Origin: Auricularia sp. M13
Lineage: Eukaryota > Basidiomycota > Agaricomycetes > Auriculariales > Auriculariaceae
Reading direction: 5' to 3'
DNA length: 64,000 nucleotides
Assembly: GCA_037042915.1 (NCBI GenBank)
Contig: CM073196.1
Coordinates: 2,914,001-2,978,000 of the forward strand
This document shows, piece by piece, positions 42,429-54,109 of this stretch. Under the pieces are notes generated by a model. It was not told the DNA's origin. It saw only the letters and a program-made list of their open reading frames with translations, and ran no database searches. Position 1 is the stretch's first letter; each line of letters starts with the position of its first letter. The translations under genes and the position numbers were made by a program.

Positions 42429-45400
42429 CTGTATAAAGCACAATTGCATTACTTTTTTTTACTTTGGCACATCTAGGCGACTTGATTGAACTCATTGAAG
42501 TTCATTAACAAACACCAACAATTTCCATAAGTCTTGTTGCAATTGACTGCTCAAGTACAGTTTGTTAATACATGAAGTGTCTCGGTCGAAGAGACACGAG
42601 ACACGCGTTTTGGGCCAAAGGAGCGGACTTGGAAAGCCGAAGCCTTCCTGTCCGCTCCGACCACCTCAGCGAAGCGGAGACATCTCCATCTCGCAGCTTC
42701 CCTGGGTGTTTCTTGCTTGTGGGCTACCCAGGTCTTCTTTCCCTCGAGGTTGTCCTGGCTCTCGCTACGAACACGCGTCAAACGGCTCGTCGCTGCTGCC
42801 CCTATCGCCACACCAGACTGCGCGCGCTCCGACGCGACTCTGCCCTTGCCGCGCACCTATCGAAGAAACTGCCCTCGCTTGTGACTTGCTATGCCGCCGA
42901 GACGTGCGCCCGCCCCCAGCGAGGACGACGATGCTCAGGAGGAGGGCCAACAGGGGTCCCCGACGCGCCCGTCCCACCTGTTCGCGTGCCGGTCCCGCGC
43001 AAGCGCGTCGTTCCCTTGCCCACCGACCGCGAGACCAGAAACCAGTCGCGTCGCAGGCAGGACGAGGAGGACGATTCGTCGCCTACCAGGCCGCCGGCGA
43101 GACGCTCCAACCCCGAGAAGTTGGCCGAGATCGTGGCACGGAGCTCTGCGGCGGCCGCGGCGAGGACTGCCGCTGCAACTGCAGCTGCCGCCAAGAAGCG
43201 CAAGGAGGCGAAGGCGGCTCACGAGCACGAGCGCCAGGAGCGCGAGCGCGAGCACGAGCGCGAGCGCGAGCATGGGCGTCGCGGCTTGGACTTCCTGGTT
43301 GACGACGACCAGGACGACGACGGCGAGGAGGAAGAGCCTCTGGTGCCTCCGGGAGACGTCGACATCGATGACGACGTCGATGACGACGACGACGTCGACG
43401 CACGCCGGCGGCAGCCGTCGGACGAGGACTTCTTCAACCAGCCCACCGGACGCCAGACAGACTTCGCCCGTCGCCTGCAACGATCCGTGCCGTCTCCCGC
43501 TCGTCGCGGCAGAGCTAACGTCCGCATCGTGTCGCCCAGCTTGGGTCCTATCGACGAGGACGACGACGACGCGCCGCCTGCTCAGCGCCGCGCTAGGCCG
43601 GGCTTTGGGAGGCGCGCGTCCGCGCCGCCGCGCAACAGGAGCAGTGCCTTCTCGCGGCCGCTGAGGCCTAATTCCGTCCCCGACGACGCTCAGCCCACTG
43701 AGCCTGAGCTGCCGCTGCAGGATGAGGACTACGAGGACGACTTGCCGCTTCACCAGCGCGGGTATCTCTCGGATGAGGGCACCCCTGGACGCGTCACCGG
43801 TACGTTCAATTTCGGTGCTTGCATGGCAGCACGAGGCACGCATGGCGGCCGTTTTTCGAGCGCGTACGCTTGGCGGCGCTGCTCAGAGCACGCATGGCGG
43901 CTCGTCCGGACTACGCTTAGCGGGTCTGGGTTGCCTCTTGCGCACGCTTGGCGGCGCGAGGCGTGGATCCATGCTGTGCGTGGATCCTGGATCGCCGGAT
44001 CGCTGGTCTGCAATCTGCAGATCAGTCGATCGCCACGCGGCCTCCGTGCTGCCGTGCTTGCTTGAAGATGCGTGCATGTGCTCACTGGCGCTGCAGGTAG
44101 ACGTCAGCGCCGCTCGCCTGCGTCCGTGTCGCCCGAGCACAAGAAGGCGCGCTTCGATCGCTTCGTCGAGGGCAGGACCGTGGAGGCCACGCAAGCGATC
44201 ATCACGAACGCGGGCGGCGAAGATCATTCGCGCGGGCCTCTCATCGTACCTACCGCTGCATTACCTGTCGGACGAGGTCTTCGATCAGGAGGAGAATGCG
44301 CGCGTCGTCGTCGTTGGGGATCCCGATGCGGCCAAGCCGCCCGTCGTCACCGTCGTTGAGCGCGAGGCTACGTACGATCTGTGGTGCCAGTGGTCGGACC
44401 GCTTGCTCGCCGCACTCTCGGCGCTGCGCGTTCCCTTGGGCCTTTACAGGATGGTCTCGCGCCATTTCAAGATCGTGCGCAACAGCAGGCACCTGCGCCA
44501 GTCCTGGTCCGTTTGGCGGGCTTATGACATCGCGATGCGCAAGAAGCTCGTGCTCGCGAAACCACCTGACATCGGCATCTTCGACGAGACGACCTTCAAG
44601 ATCGTCGACCGCGAGGACTTCGAAGCGCTCCGTCGCGCGCGTTCGAGCTCAATGCGCGCGCAGAGAAGATGCTCAGCGGCAAGACCAGGCCGTCCGCGAG
44701 CTCGGCCGCCGTCGCGAAGAGACCTACCGCCGCGCCGACGAAGAAGGCCGACGTGTACGAGCGCTGCTTGCTGTGCGGCTCATGGGCTCACGTATTCTCC
44801 AAGGAGAAGGGCACGCGACAGGACTGCAAGATCAGCCCCGTATGGCTTGACTGGGACGCCGTCGCGCGCGTCTTCAAGATCCCTGGCACCGACGCTGTCG
44901 TTTGCTGGGCGTCTTGTGTCCCTTTCTTCGCACTGTTTTCATGACAGTGTGTGTGTGGGTGTTGCCCGACTCATCTGGCCAGTGAGACGCTCAAAATTGC
45001 GCCTTGGATCGCTCGAAAACGCGATTCTGGACCAGTTTTGGCTATTTGGCGAACTTAGGCGCATTTGAGCCAATGGGCAGTGTGAGATCCGAGTTGGGAA
45101 CCCAACCCGGCCTCCTGGCACGAAAAACCACATGCGAAGAGAAACTGAGACAAAAGAACAAACAAGAGCTCTCTCAGAGAGAGAAACCAAACAGGGTGGG
45201 ACGGTGGGCGCGAAGAACACTCCTTTGATAGGAGGTTGGTGGTGGGCGGAGCGTGTCAAGAAGCGATGCTTCCGACCATCGCGCTCCGCCGGCACAAGAC
45301 GCACTTCTCTGGTCTCTTCGACCGAGAAGTTTCATCTTGTGTCCCTTTCTTCGCACTGTTTTCATGACAGTGTGTGTGTGGGTGTTGCCCGACTCATCTG

Positions 45401-45709
45401 GCCAGTGAGACGCTCAAAATTGCGCCTTGGATCGCTCGAAAATGCGATTCTGGACCAGTTTTGGCTATTTGGCGAACTTAGGCGCATTTGAGCCAATGGG
45501 CAGTGTGAGATCCGAGTTGGGAACCCAACCAAGCGAGAAACCCAACTCGGAAAGAGCGAGAACCCACACAAGAGGAAGAAAGGATGAGCCTGAGGCTCTG
45601 AATTAATCAATTGTGTTTGAAACCACAATTTACCTTTAACATGTGACAACAGCAATTCATGTTCAACCTACAGCAGCAATTCACGTTCAACCTAAGAAGC
45701 CAAGACAAA

Positions 45710-46867
45710 TCAATTACCAGACCAGTGGACATCACAAAGGTCGGTGTGCGAGGCGATTATGTTATCAACAGACCTCCAATAGCGCAGGAAGGAGTCTGAC
45801 TTCCATCTGCCTCCCTTCTTGACGATCTCCACATCGACCCCAAGACGAAGGAGGGCAGTTGTGCCGCCGATGCGAAAACAGTGGCCAGACACCTTCTTCA
45901 TGCCCGCAGCCTCCCAAATCTCGTTCAGCCGCGAAAGGAACGCATTCTTCGTGAGTGCGACGAGATCATCCTTGGCGTTGCGATAGGCGAACAGCGGATC
46001 GTCGAGTCCAACGCGATTATCCGCAATATGTTCCTGCAACGCGAAGGACGGGTCGTTGTGATGCCTAGCGAGGCACACCGACTCCCCGCGCCGCGCCGTC
46101 TTCGTCATCGGCAACCACAACGTCGTCTCCTCAGTGGAGGCAAGACCACCGGCGTCATGTCGTAGCTTGAGATGTTTGCGCAGCGGCAGGCGCGATGAGT
46201 CGTATCGCCTCGTCAAAGATAGCACCTCGCCCAAGCGAAGCTGTCCCCAGAAGACGACGAGGAGCGCAGCAGCCACACACTGGTCGAACGGCCGGTGTTC
46301 GTCGAGAGCGTTCAAAGCCTCATCGACCATGGCCATCGTCACCGGCGGTCTGGGTTCCAGCCTCGACTCCGCTGGAGCCATCTGTGTCACCGCGTCCAGG
46401 ATGCGCGCGAGCCTCGGCGAGCCTTTCCAGTTGGCGCCCTGCGACTCGTGCCAAAAACGCAAGCCAGCCAGAGCGGATCGAGCAGTTCCCCCCGCATAAG
46501 CACCCGCGTACGACGCCGCGAAGGCGCACAGCAGCGGTTCAGCTACCGGCAGGTGGCGAGACTCGTCCGGAACGCGTTCCGTAGCACACCATTCGAGGAA
46601 TCGGAGCCTGGCACGGTCGTAGCCAGCACGCGTAGAGTCTGTGATAGCCGCGTCATGCACCGACATCGTCCGGCGCCATGTCGCGTTCGAGAGCATGTCG
46701 AGTAACAGACGGTCGAGGTCAAGCCGCAGATCACACGTGTCACTCCGCGCCGCACGACGTCGCGCGCATGTGATTCTGTGAGACAGCGGATCCGCCGATC
46801 CGTCGATCCCGGATTCACCGCGCAAGTCTGCAGATCCATACCAGGCTGCCGCATGTCCGAAGACCAT
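45710..46867 (-). CDS. Tyrosine recombinase of DIRS-order element 2
   Basis: About 385 codons, probably starting near MLSNATWRRTM. Shows Arg in GQLRLGEVL, the HxxR box in GHCFRIGGTTALL and nucleophile Tyr in FLRYWRSVD. Closely related to 53,099-54,109. Frame intact. Confidence 0.92.
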   Translation of the reverse strand: MVFGHAAAWYGSADLRGESGIDGSADPLSHRITCARRRAARSDTCDLRLDLDRLLLDMLSNATWRRTMSVHDAAITDSTRAGYDRARLRFLEWCATERVPDESRHLPVAEPLLCAFAASYAGAYAGGTARSALAGLRFWHESQGANWKGSPRLARILDAVTQMAPAESRLEPRPPVTMAMVDEALNALDEHRPFDQCVAAALLVVFWGQLRLGEVLSLTRRYDSSRLPLRKHLKLRHDAGGLASTEETTLWLPMTKTARRGESVCLARHHNDPSFALQEHIADNRVGLDDPLFAYRNAKDDLVALTKNAFLSRLNEIWEAAGMKKVSGHCFRIGGTTALLRLGVDVEIVKKGGRWKSDSFLRYWRSVDNIIASHTDLCDVHWSGN

Positions 46868-46880
46868 CTATAAAGCGTAT

Positions 46881-48690
46881 TTAAACAACATGTTCAATCC
46901 ATTCTCTGATAGCGAATGGGATCTTAAAAACGAAGCCAGCTCGAGGCAGCCCCGGGCACGGGATACCACGCGAGGGTCCGTCCGCTATGTTGGCGGCCGA
47001 CTCCACCCAGTCCAACGTCAACCAGATGTCGTGCTCCATCATCCCCGCTACTATGCGCTGGAGCACGCGGTTAGACTGCGGGTTGCGCGACCGTCCGTTG
47101 TCCAGAGCTCCAACGACGCCCTGGTTGTCTCCACGCACGATGACATGGGCAGCGCGAACGCCGCGCTCGACCAGCGCCTTCAGGCCAAACTCGACAGCGA
47201 CCATCTCGGCCCATCCGATATCACGGCCGTCGGTTTTCCAACCCGGAATAAGCCTCCAGTGGTCCCAATAGCCGTCGAGGACGATGCCAACGCCAAAGGC
47301 AGTCGAGGCGTCCACGAAAAGCGAGACGGGCAGCGGCGCCGCGATCTCCTTGATGGGTTTTCCACAGAACGACCGTGCTAGACATTCCTTCCACCAGGCA
47401 ATGTCCTCGAGAACGGCGCTGTTCGGCGCGTGTCGCACGAACGCATTGGGAAACGAGCCAGCGAAGCGCGACAGAAGCGGCAACCTCGAGCGACCCTCCG
47501 GGACAACGGTCGAGCAATACACGAGCTTCCCGAGCAAGCTCTGCGCGTCGTTGCGCGTGAACGTGGCGCCCTTGATCCAGACTTCGGCAGCGGCGATGTA
47601 TTTCGCCTTCTTCTTCGGAGTAACCTCGACTGTCATAGCCACCAGATCCCAGTCCAAGCCGATATACGTGAAGCGCGTAGCGAACGGGCAAGTCTTCTTG
47701 GGGCTCCAGGGCCAGCCGAGTTCATCAGCGAAGTCATAAATGTCGTCCTCCGTGAGCTCGTAGCCACCCGAGTCCAGGAGATACCGCCAGAACGTGAAGT
47801 CGTCCGCCCAATTAAGGGTGTCCGACCGAGCGTATCGAAACTTGAAGAGACCGCGGAACGCGTCTGCGAGTCTGCCCCAAAGACCTGAGGACGAGGCCGC
47901 GCCGAACTGGCAGGTGAAACCGAGCGCTACCTTCCCGTTCCATGCGATGGTGTAGAAAGCTTGTTGCCATGGCTTCACGGGAATACGACGGTGAGCAGCC
48001 TTCACATCGAACACAGCAACCTGAGTACCAGCCGGAGCCCTGGCTGCCATCAAGTAGCACTGGGAAAAAGTCCCCCAATCGCAAGGAAACTCGTCCTGGT
48101 CAATCCCCGAGTTGAACGACGGGTCCAGCGGGTCATCGCGCGGGTGGGAGAAGTCTTGGCAAACGCGACCCTCCGCGTAGTCACCATTCTTCGGCGCAAT
48201 TGTCAACGGAGCGTTGCGAAAAGGACCTATAAGCTCTGCCAGGATGTCGGGCTCGAAGAACTGGGAAATGCGACCTTCGGCCTGCTCTTCATCGATCATC
48301 TTCTCGATCACACCAGGATAACGTAGCGCAGGACCATGGTTCTCATAGAGCTTGTAGGGAAGCGAAGTACGTGCGAAATAAGCATCAACGACGTCGTGTC
48401 GAAGACCAACATCGAAACCATTCAACAGACCATCTGGAATAGAGGGAAACATAGCCAGCAGACCCGCACGCTCCAGCTGAAGGCGCCAGGCCTCGTGCTT
48501 GAGCGGCGTAACGATACGGAAAGGGTACGGAACGGCGATGGGAGTGGGAGGCGGCACAGTCACCGACGGCGGAGCCATCACACGCGTGGAAAGAACAGCA
48601 GCAGAAGAGACACGGGTGGGGGCGCTATCCGAGCGCGAGAGCGAAGCAGCGCTATCCGAGCGCGAGACCGAAGCAGCAAAAGCAAGCGCG
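46881..48690 (-). CDS. Reverse transcriptase/RNase H of DIRS-order element 2
   Basis: Motifs in order: PLTIAPKNGDYAEGRVCQD, FDVKAAHRRIPVKPWQQ, GFTCQFGAASSSGLWGRL, the catalytic LNWADDFTFWRYL, then RNase H with SLFVDASTAFGVGIVLDG, EMVAVEFGLKAL, RGDNQGVVGALDNG and a final ANIADGPSRG box. The frame is open further upstream where it overlaps gag. Well preserved. Confidence 0.9.
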
Positions 48691-48693
48691 CGT

Positions 48694-50997
48694 CTAGCGC
48701 GCGGGAACGACGGAGCAGGAGTGTGCACCATGGCCGTTGGCGCCACAGAGCGAGCAGACGTGGCCTTTGCCCTTGAAGCGACAACGCGGGTTGGTGCACT
48801 TCGAGACACTGTTCCAGGTAAAGCAAATGGTGAGTCCAGACGGCATGAGGTAGATGCCTCGCTCGTCGGACCAGACCAGCCACCTTGACTTGCACTGCGT
48901 GTCGCGTTTATCCTTGTCGTACACATGAGCGCCGCTGCCGCATACGATGCATCGAGCGTACTTCGCGGTGCCGGACGACAACGACTTGGACTTGACGGGC
49001 GCAGCGTGCGACGAGCTGGCAGCATGGGACGTGGACGTGGACGCGCGAGCAGAAGGAGCGGGCTGCGGAGCAGGACGGTCGATCTCGGCCTGGAGCACAT
49101 CGTGCCAGGTCTCGAGGTGGAACGTGGAGATGTCGATGGGCTCCTCCTCGGCGAGCTGCGAGCGCATACGAATATCATAGTCCCTCCAACGCGTCCATCT
49201 GTCCTTAACGCGAGGAACGAGGCGAATGAACTTGAAATGGGCGGTGAACATGTCCACCATCCAGTCCAGGTAGCGCATGTCGCGCAGGGCCATGACCAAG
49301 CGCTCGCTCCAGGTGACCCAGTCCGAGTACTCCATCTCGCGCTCGATGACGGAGACAGAGATGATGGTCTGGGGAGCCGCGCTGCCACTGATCACGACGA
49401 GCCGCGCGTCCCTCTCTGCCTCGATGACTTCGTCACTGAAGAGGTGCAGCGGCAAGTGCTCCGTCAGCCCGCCCGCCAGGATGCGACGCGCGACTTCAGG
49501 AATGTAATTCTTGGAGCCACGGCTGACACGTCCTCGTTCGAAGCGGCTGAGATCGGGGCGAACCATGCGCTGCCTCTTGGAGAGTGGCGAGCCCGGGGCA
49601 TGTGCGCCCTCGACGCGGGGAGAACGGACGCGCACTCGCTTGCCTATAGACGCAAAAAAAAAAGGATCAGCCTGCGGGTTACGACAGCAAGGCAACCATA
49701 GCGCGCGCGCCGCGGCATCAAAGCCCACGCAGATCTTGTCGATCCGTCGAGCATGACGCTCTGTCGATCTCGACTGCGTGTTGCCTGGTCGAGCCGCATA
49801 GCGAGCCCAACCCGACAAACGAAACGACATGACGTGCATGGCATCGTCATGGATACGGGCTCGCACGGCAAGCACACGTGTCACGGCGCATAGCGTCCGC
49901 GTGAAGCTCGGTCTGGCGCACGGCGCACACGACCGTAAAAGAAAACGAGACACACCTGGCGCGCGCATCGGCGTCAACGCCTGGTTGACAACTTCTTCGT
50001 CGACCCAGTCCATGTCGTCGTCCTGCCTGTTTGAACGAGCCGGCGCACGGGCGACATCGTGGCGGTCGGCGTCCTCACGGCGGTCAGCGTGCGCGTCTCC
50101 ACGAACGTCCTTGTGCGCGTCCGCGCGAAGGTCATCACGCGCCGAGGAGAAACGGGCACTGCTGCGAGGCGCGACGTCCTCCTCCTCGTGCCTGTCGTTC
50201 TGGCGGGCAGCGCGGCGAGTGGAAGCAGCCTCCGTCGGCGACGAAGGACGGTGGCCCGGGTCATCGCCCTCTTCCTCGTCGTCATCGTCGGCCTCGTCGA
50301 CGAGAGCCGTGCGCCTGGCCACCGGGGCCGCCTTCTTCTGCTTAGTAGTCGGCGGGCGAGCGTTACGCTTGGGCGCCGGTGTCTTCTTCTTGACGGGCGC
50401 GCGTTTCGTCACGGGCCTGGGCCTAGGAGGCGAGGCGATAGGAGGAAGGGGCGGCAAGTCGCCCGCGCGCGTGCGCGAGCGTGTACGCCGGTTGCCGGAG
50501 GAGGGAGTGGGAGCAGGCGCGGGATCAGGACTAGGAGCAGGCGGCGCCGCGGGTTTAAAGCGCGAGCGGGTAGGCTGTGCGACCGGAGGAGAAGAAGGAG
50601 GTTGCTGTGATCCGTCGCGCTCTTCTTCGTCATCGTCCGCAGCCGATTTCCTGTTGACCGCGCGAGCCATCTCGTCCGAATGCAGATCCGTGTATAGTAG
50701 CTCGATGTCGTCGGGAGGTGTGATGCGCACAGACGGGAATCGTAGCTCTCCTTCGTCCAAGTCGGCCGGGAAAGGGGGAATGTCGCTGGTGCGGTCCTCG
50801 AGTTGATGATCACCCTCGACGCTGTGCATGAACTGCGGAGGACTTGATGCGTGATGCGGGCAACCCAAGAAGAGAAAGAAGCACGCAAGAGACGCCCCAG
50901 TCGCGAAGAACACTCCTTTGATAGGAGGTTGGTGGTGGGCGGAGCGTGTCAAGAAGCGATGCTTCCGACCATCGCGCTCCGCCGGCACAAGACGCAC
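48694..50997 (-). CDS. Gag-like protein of DIRS-order element 2
   Basis: A frame of about 760 codons. A low-complexity charged N-terminal half (EEERDGSQQPPSSPP, KKKTPAPKRNARPP, DEADDDDEEEGDD) is followed by a globular segment (EVARRILAGGLTEHLPLHLFSDEVIEAERDAR, MVDMFTAHFKFIRLVPRV) and a C-terminal zinc cluster (CIVCGSGAHVYDKDK, CTNPRCRFKGKGHVCSLCG). It matches the corresponding parts of element 1. The zinc cluster presumably binds element RNA. The frame overlaps the next one. Confidence 0.82.
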   Translation of the reverse strand: MRLVPAERDGRKHRFLTRSAHHQPPIKGVFFATGASLACFFLFLGCPHHASSPPQFMHSVEGDHQLEDRTSDIPPFPADLDEGELRFPSVRITPPDDIELLYTDLHSDEMARAVNRKSAADDDEEERDGSQQPPSSPPVAQPTRSRFKPAAPPAPSPDPAPAPTPSSGNRRTRSRTRAGDLPPLPPIASPPRPRPVTKRAPVKKKTPAPKRNARPPTTKQKKAAPVARRTALVDEADDDDEEEGDDPGHRPSSPTEAASTRRAARQNDRHEEEDVAPRSSARFSSARDDLRADAHKDVRGDAHADRREDADRHDVARAPARSNRQDDDMDWVDEEVVNQALTPMRAPGVSRFLLRSCAPCARPSFTRTLCAVTRVLAVRARIHDDAMHVMSFRLSGWARYAARPGNTQSRSTERHARRIDKICVGFDAAARALWLPCCRNPQADPFFFASIGKRVRVRSPRVEGAHAPGSPLSKRQRMVRPDLSRFERGRVSRGSKNYIPEVARRILAGGLTEHLPLHLFSDEVIEAERDARLVVISGSAAPQTIISVSVIEREMEYSDWVTWSERLVMALRDMRYLDWMVDMFTAHFKFIRLVPRVKDRWTRWRDYDIRMRSQLAEEEPIDISTFHLETWHDVLQAEIDRPAPQPAPSARASTSTSHAASSSHAAPVKSKSLSSGTAKYARCIVCGSGAHVYDKDKRDTQCKSRWLVWSDERGIYLMPSGLTICFTWNSVSKCTNPRCRFKGKGHVCSLCGANGHGAHSCSVVPAR

Positions 50998-51189
50998 TTC
51001 TCTGGTCTCTTCGACCGAGAAGTTTCATTCAACAGTAAAGGCGGCTGCTCTAAGCCCGCTTGTCGTCTCGCCAGCAAGGGCCACCGCTGCTCGCTCTGCG
51101 GCGACTCCAAGCATGGCTGTCACGGTTGCTCCAAGGTCTCCTGATCGCGCTATTGCTACGACTACTCCTGCTCTCGTTCGCTGCCGCTC

Positions 51190-53020
51190 CGTTTCTCCAA
51201 TTGCTGCGCGCTCCCTAGACGTTCCCATGCTGCATTCGGTTTCCCCAGCGTTGTTAACGCCCGTTTCTGCGCGCATCGCGCCACCTGTGTCTTTGTTCGC
51301 TGCTTCTGCTATAGACTTGCCCGTGCCTGCTTCTCCAATGACTCCAGACGTTCCTTCCCTGTGCCGCATCGTGACGACGTTCATTCCGGACGTTTGGGAG
51401 GAGGAGCTCCGTCTCGCCGGCCTTCTTGAGCGTTTTGCGGCCATTCCTGTCGGTATGCGAGAAGGTTTCGATGTTGGCCTGCCAAGGAATGTTATCGATG
51501 AGTTCTTCGCGCGCACTGGCGTCCGCTACAAGATTTACAGAAACCACAACTCGGCTGAGAATCATCCCGTTGTCATCGACAGCATGATCGCCGACGAGAC
51601 TGCCGCTGGGAGATTCTCTGACTTTTTCGAACCGGACGAGTTGTTCGAACGAGTGGGCCACTTCCGTAACGCCCGCTCACTATTGCGCCGAAGGACGGGT
51701 CGTATGACGCGGGTCGTGTTTGCCAGGACTTCTCTCATCCCAGGAACGACCCCGGCGATGTGTCCTTCAATGCCTCTATCGACCGCGACGCGTTCACGTG
51801 CGATTGGGGAACGTTCTCTCAGTGCTATATTTTGGCTGCGAACGCTCCGGTCGGAGCGCAGGTGGCGGTTTTCGATGTCAAATCAGCTCACCGTCGCGTT
51901 CCCATCGTGCCCTGGCAGCAGCCGTTCTACGTCGTGATGTGGCGCGGCAAAGTGGCTCTAGACTTCTGCTGTCAGTTCGGTGCTGCGTCGTCATCCGGTC
52001 TGTGGGGTGCCATCGCCGATGCTTTCAGGTCGATTTTCGCGTTTCGCTTTCCTTCGTCGGACGCTCTGAATTGGGCCGACGACTTCACCTTCTGGCGCTA
52101 TCTCAATGGCATGGGCAGCTTTGACGTCTGTGAAGCCGACATTTATGCTCGCCGATCGCTTGGGTTGGCCGTGGAGCGTTAAGAAGACACGGCCTTTCTC
52201 TCACCGCTTTCCGTACCTGGGTTTTGACTGGGACCTGCAGCTGCGCACGGTCGAGGTTACGGACGCAAAGAAAACAAAGTATCTGACCGCTATTGCGTCT
52301 TGGCTACCGGGAGCGTATGTCACGAAGCGCGAGGCTCAGTCTGTGCTTGGGAAACTGGTCCATTGCACCATGGCGGTTCCCGAAGGACGCTCGCGGCTGC
52401 CGGCTATTTCGAAGTTCACGGCTGGGTTCACGACCTCGAACGCGTTTGTGAAACACAAGATTGCGTCAACCGTGCTCGACGACATTGCTTGGTGGCGCGG
52501 CATGCTCAGCAGCACTTTCTGCGGTTCGAAGATTGTCGCTGTCTCCGACCCGGTCGCGCTCGACGTGTACGTGGATGCATCCTCCGCCTTTGGTATTGGC
52601 CTCGTCATTGGGAACGAGTGGGACTATTGGAGATTTGCGCCCGGATGGAAGGCGGAGGGGCGTGACATCGGCTGGGGTGAAATGGTGGCGTTGGAGTTCG
52701 GCTTGCGAGCTCTGGTCGAGAGAGGCTTTCGCAACGCTCACATCCGCATTCGCAGTGACAATACCGGCGTAGTCGGTGCCTTCGACGCGGGCAAATCGCG
52801 GAGCTCACAGACGAATAAGGTGCTGCAACGCCTCGTGACGTGGATGATATCCCACGGGCTGTGGTTGTCATTGCAGTGGGTCGCTCGCGGACAACCTGGC
52901 CGATGGCCCGTCGCGAGGTGTCGGGATTTTGGGCATGAACAGGCGTGTGCACGGTTTCCGCATTCCGTTTGCTGTCAAGGACCTTGTATTGCGCGTTTGA
53001 ATAGATTCCGCGACGCCTGA
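51190..53020 (+). CDS. Reverse transcriptase/RNase H region of DIRS-order element 1
   Basis: Contains the RT motifs FDVKSAHRRVPIVPWQQ, LDFCCQFGAASSSGLWG and LNWADDFTFWRYL (WADD catalytic box), then RNase H motifs DVYVDASSAFGIGLVI, EMVALEFGLRALVERGF and IRSDNTGVVGAFDAG. The region corresponds closely to 46,881-48,570 of element 2. It is broken in this copy. Confidence 0.85.
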
Positions 53021-53098
53021 GATCGGTGATCGCGATTTGCGGATTGTCAGATCTGCGATCACGGCTTGAATTAGAGTGCGCCACGTCACTCGTGGCTC

Positions 53099-54109
53099 TT
53101 GCTCTTGACCGTGATGCTCCCAAATCGTGTATGGCGCCGCACGATGCGGGTGCACGACTCTGCGCTGGCGGACTCCACAACGTCAAACTACGCCCGCGCT
53201 GTCGAGAGATTTCGCTCGTGGGCTGCTGCAGAGCGCGTCCCACGCTCGTCTTGGTTTCCGACGCCTGAACCAGTCGCTTGCGCGTATGCCGCGTCGTTTG
53301 CCGGCTTCTTCTCAGCGGGAGCGGTGCGCACGGCTATGGCTGCGCTTCGTTTCTATCATGAGCGTCGCGGTTGGCCTTGGCTTTCGTCGGCGAGGCTGCA
53401 GCGTATCATCAAAGCCGTCGATGCTCACGCGCCTGCGTCGGCGACCCGATCTCAACGCCCGCCGGTCACGCTTGCGATGCTGGACGAGGCCTTATTGCGC
53501 TTGAATCTGAACCGGGGATTCGATCTGTGCGTCGCTACCGCAATGCTCGTCTGTTTCTGGGGCCAAATGCGTCTTGGCGAGGCATTGTCGTCCACTCGAA
53601 GATACGACCACTGCCGCATGCCGGCTGTGAAACACGTCACGCTCTGTTCGGAGGCTGGCGGTCCCAACGAGACGTCCTGCTTGTGGCTTCCTGCGACGAA
53701 AACTGCGAAAAAAGGCGATCATGTCTGGCTTGCGCGCCATCATAACGATCCCTCGTTCGCTCTGCAGCATCACTTCGCCGGCAACCGTTTGCAACCCGAC
53801 GATCCTTTGTTCTCATATCGCGTCGACAAGTCGGACGAGCTGCGGTGCTTGACAAAGGCTGCCTTTCTTTCTAGGCTTAACGAGATCTGGCGCGCGGCCG
53901 GGATGCAGGAGGTGACGGGCCACTGTTTTCGTATTGGTGGAACTACGGCCTTGCTACGAGCGGGAGTCCCGCCGGACGTTGTCAAGACTGCCGGTCGATG
54001 GAAGTCTGATTCGTTCTTGCGGTATTGGAGAAGCGTAGATGTCATTATCTCCAGTCATGTGGACCTGTGCGACTTGTATTGGTCCGGGCCAAATAAGGCT
54101 CGTTTCTAA
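53099..54109 (+). CDS. Tyrosine recombinase of DIRS-order element 1
   Basis: About 336 codons. Shows the tyrosine recombinase signature: Arg in GQMRLGEAL, the HxxR box in GHCFRIGGTTAL, and the nucleophile Tyr in FLRYWRSVD. The N-terminal SAM-like core-binding region (STTSNYARAVERFRSWAA) resembles phage integrases and other retroelement recombinases. It would integrate a circular DNA copy without target duplication. Confidence 0.9.
   Translation: MLLTVMLPNRVWRRTMRVHDSALADSTTSNYARAVERFRSWAAAERVPRSSWFPTPEPVACAYAASFAGFFSAGAVRTAMAALRFYHERRGWPWLSSARLQRIIKAVDAHAPASATRSQRPPVTLAMLDEALLRLNLNRGFDLCVATAMLVCFWGQMRLGEALSSTRRYDHCRMPAVKHVTLCSEAGGPNETSCLWLPATKTAKKGDHVWLARHHNDPSFALQHHFAGNRLQPDDPLFSYRVDKSDELRCLTKAAFLSRLNEIWRAAGMQEVTGHCFRIGGTTALLRAGVPPDVVKTAGRWKSDSFLRYWRSVDVIISSHVDLCDLYWSGPNKARF

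Larger units (their letters stand above)
44913..51028 (-). mobile_element. DIRS-order retroelement 2 (Ngaro/PAT-like), minus strand, nested
   Basis: Minus-strand order: A1 (50,902-51,028), coding region, B1 (45,336-45,530), A2 (45,209-45,335), B2 (44,913-45,107). A units are 127 bases and B units 195 bases, each pair nearly identical. Three long frames fill the interior: gag-like, reverse transcriptase/RNase H and tyrosine recombinase. It looks whole. It is inserted in the gag-like frame of element 1 with no target duplication. It is a different subfamily from element 1: the A repeats share only a GGTCGAAGAGAC core and the B repeats differ. It is the innermost, hence latest, large insertion of the nest. 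Confidence 0.9.

Noticed and set aside
42146-42449. Frames encoding repeated RTD/CAR tripeptides, and the regularly spaced array as a possible CRISPR
   Set aside because: The repeats are 8-10 bases with very short spacers in a eukaryotic transposon end, with no Cas genes. Frames stay open on both strands through the spacing alone.
42572-42695. A repeat as an LTR of a conventional retrotransposon
   Set aside because: The repeats are split (A1 at the front, B1-A2-B2 at the back), there is no target duplication, and the element encodes a tyrosine recombinase in place of a DDE integrase.
49829-50806. 325-codon plus-strand Ser/Arg-rich frame
   Set aside because: Antisense to the charged low-complexity part of the DIRS gag-like protein; composition mirrors the opposite strand.
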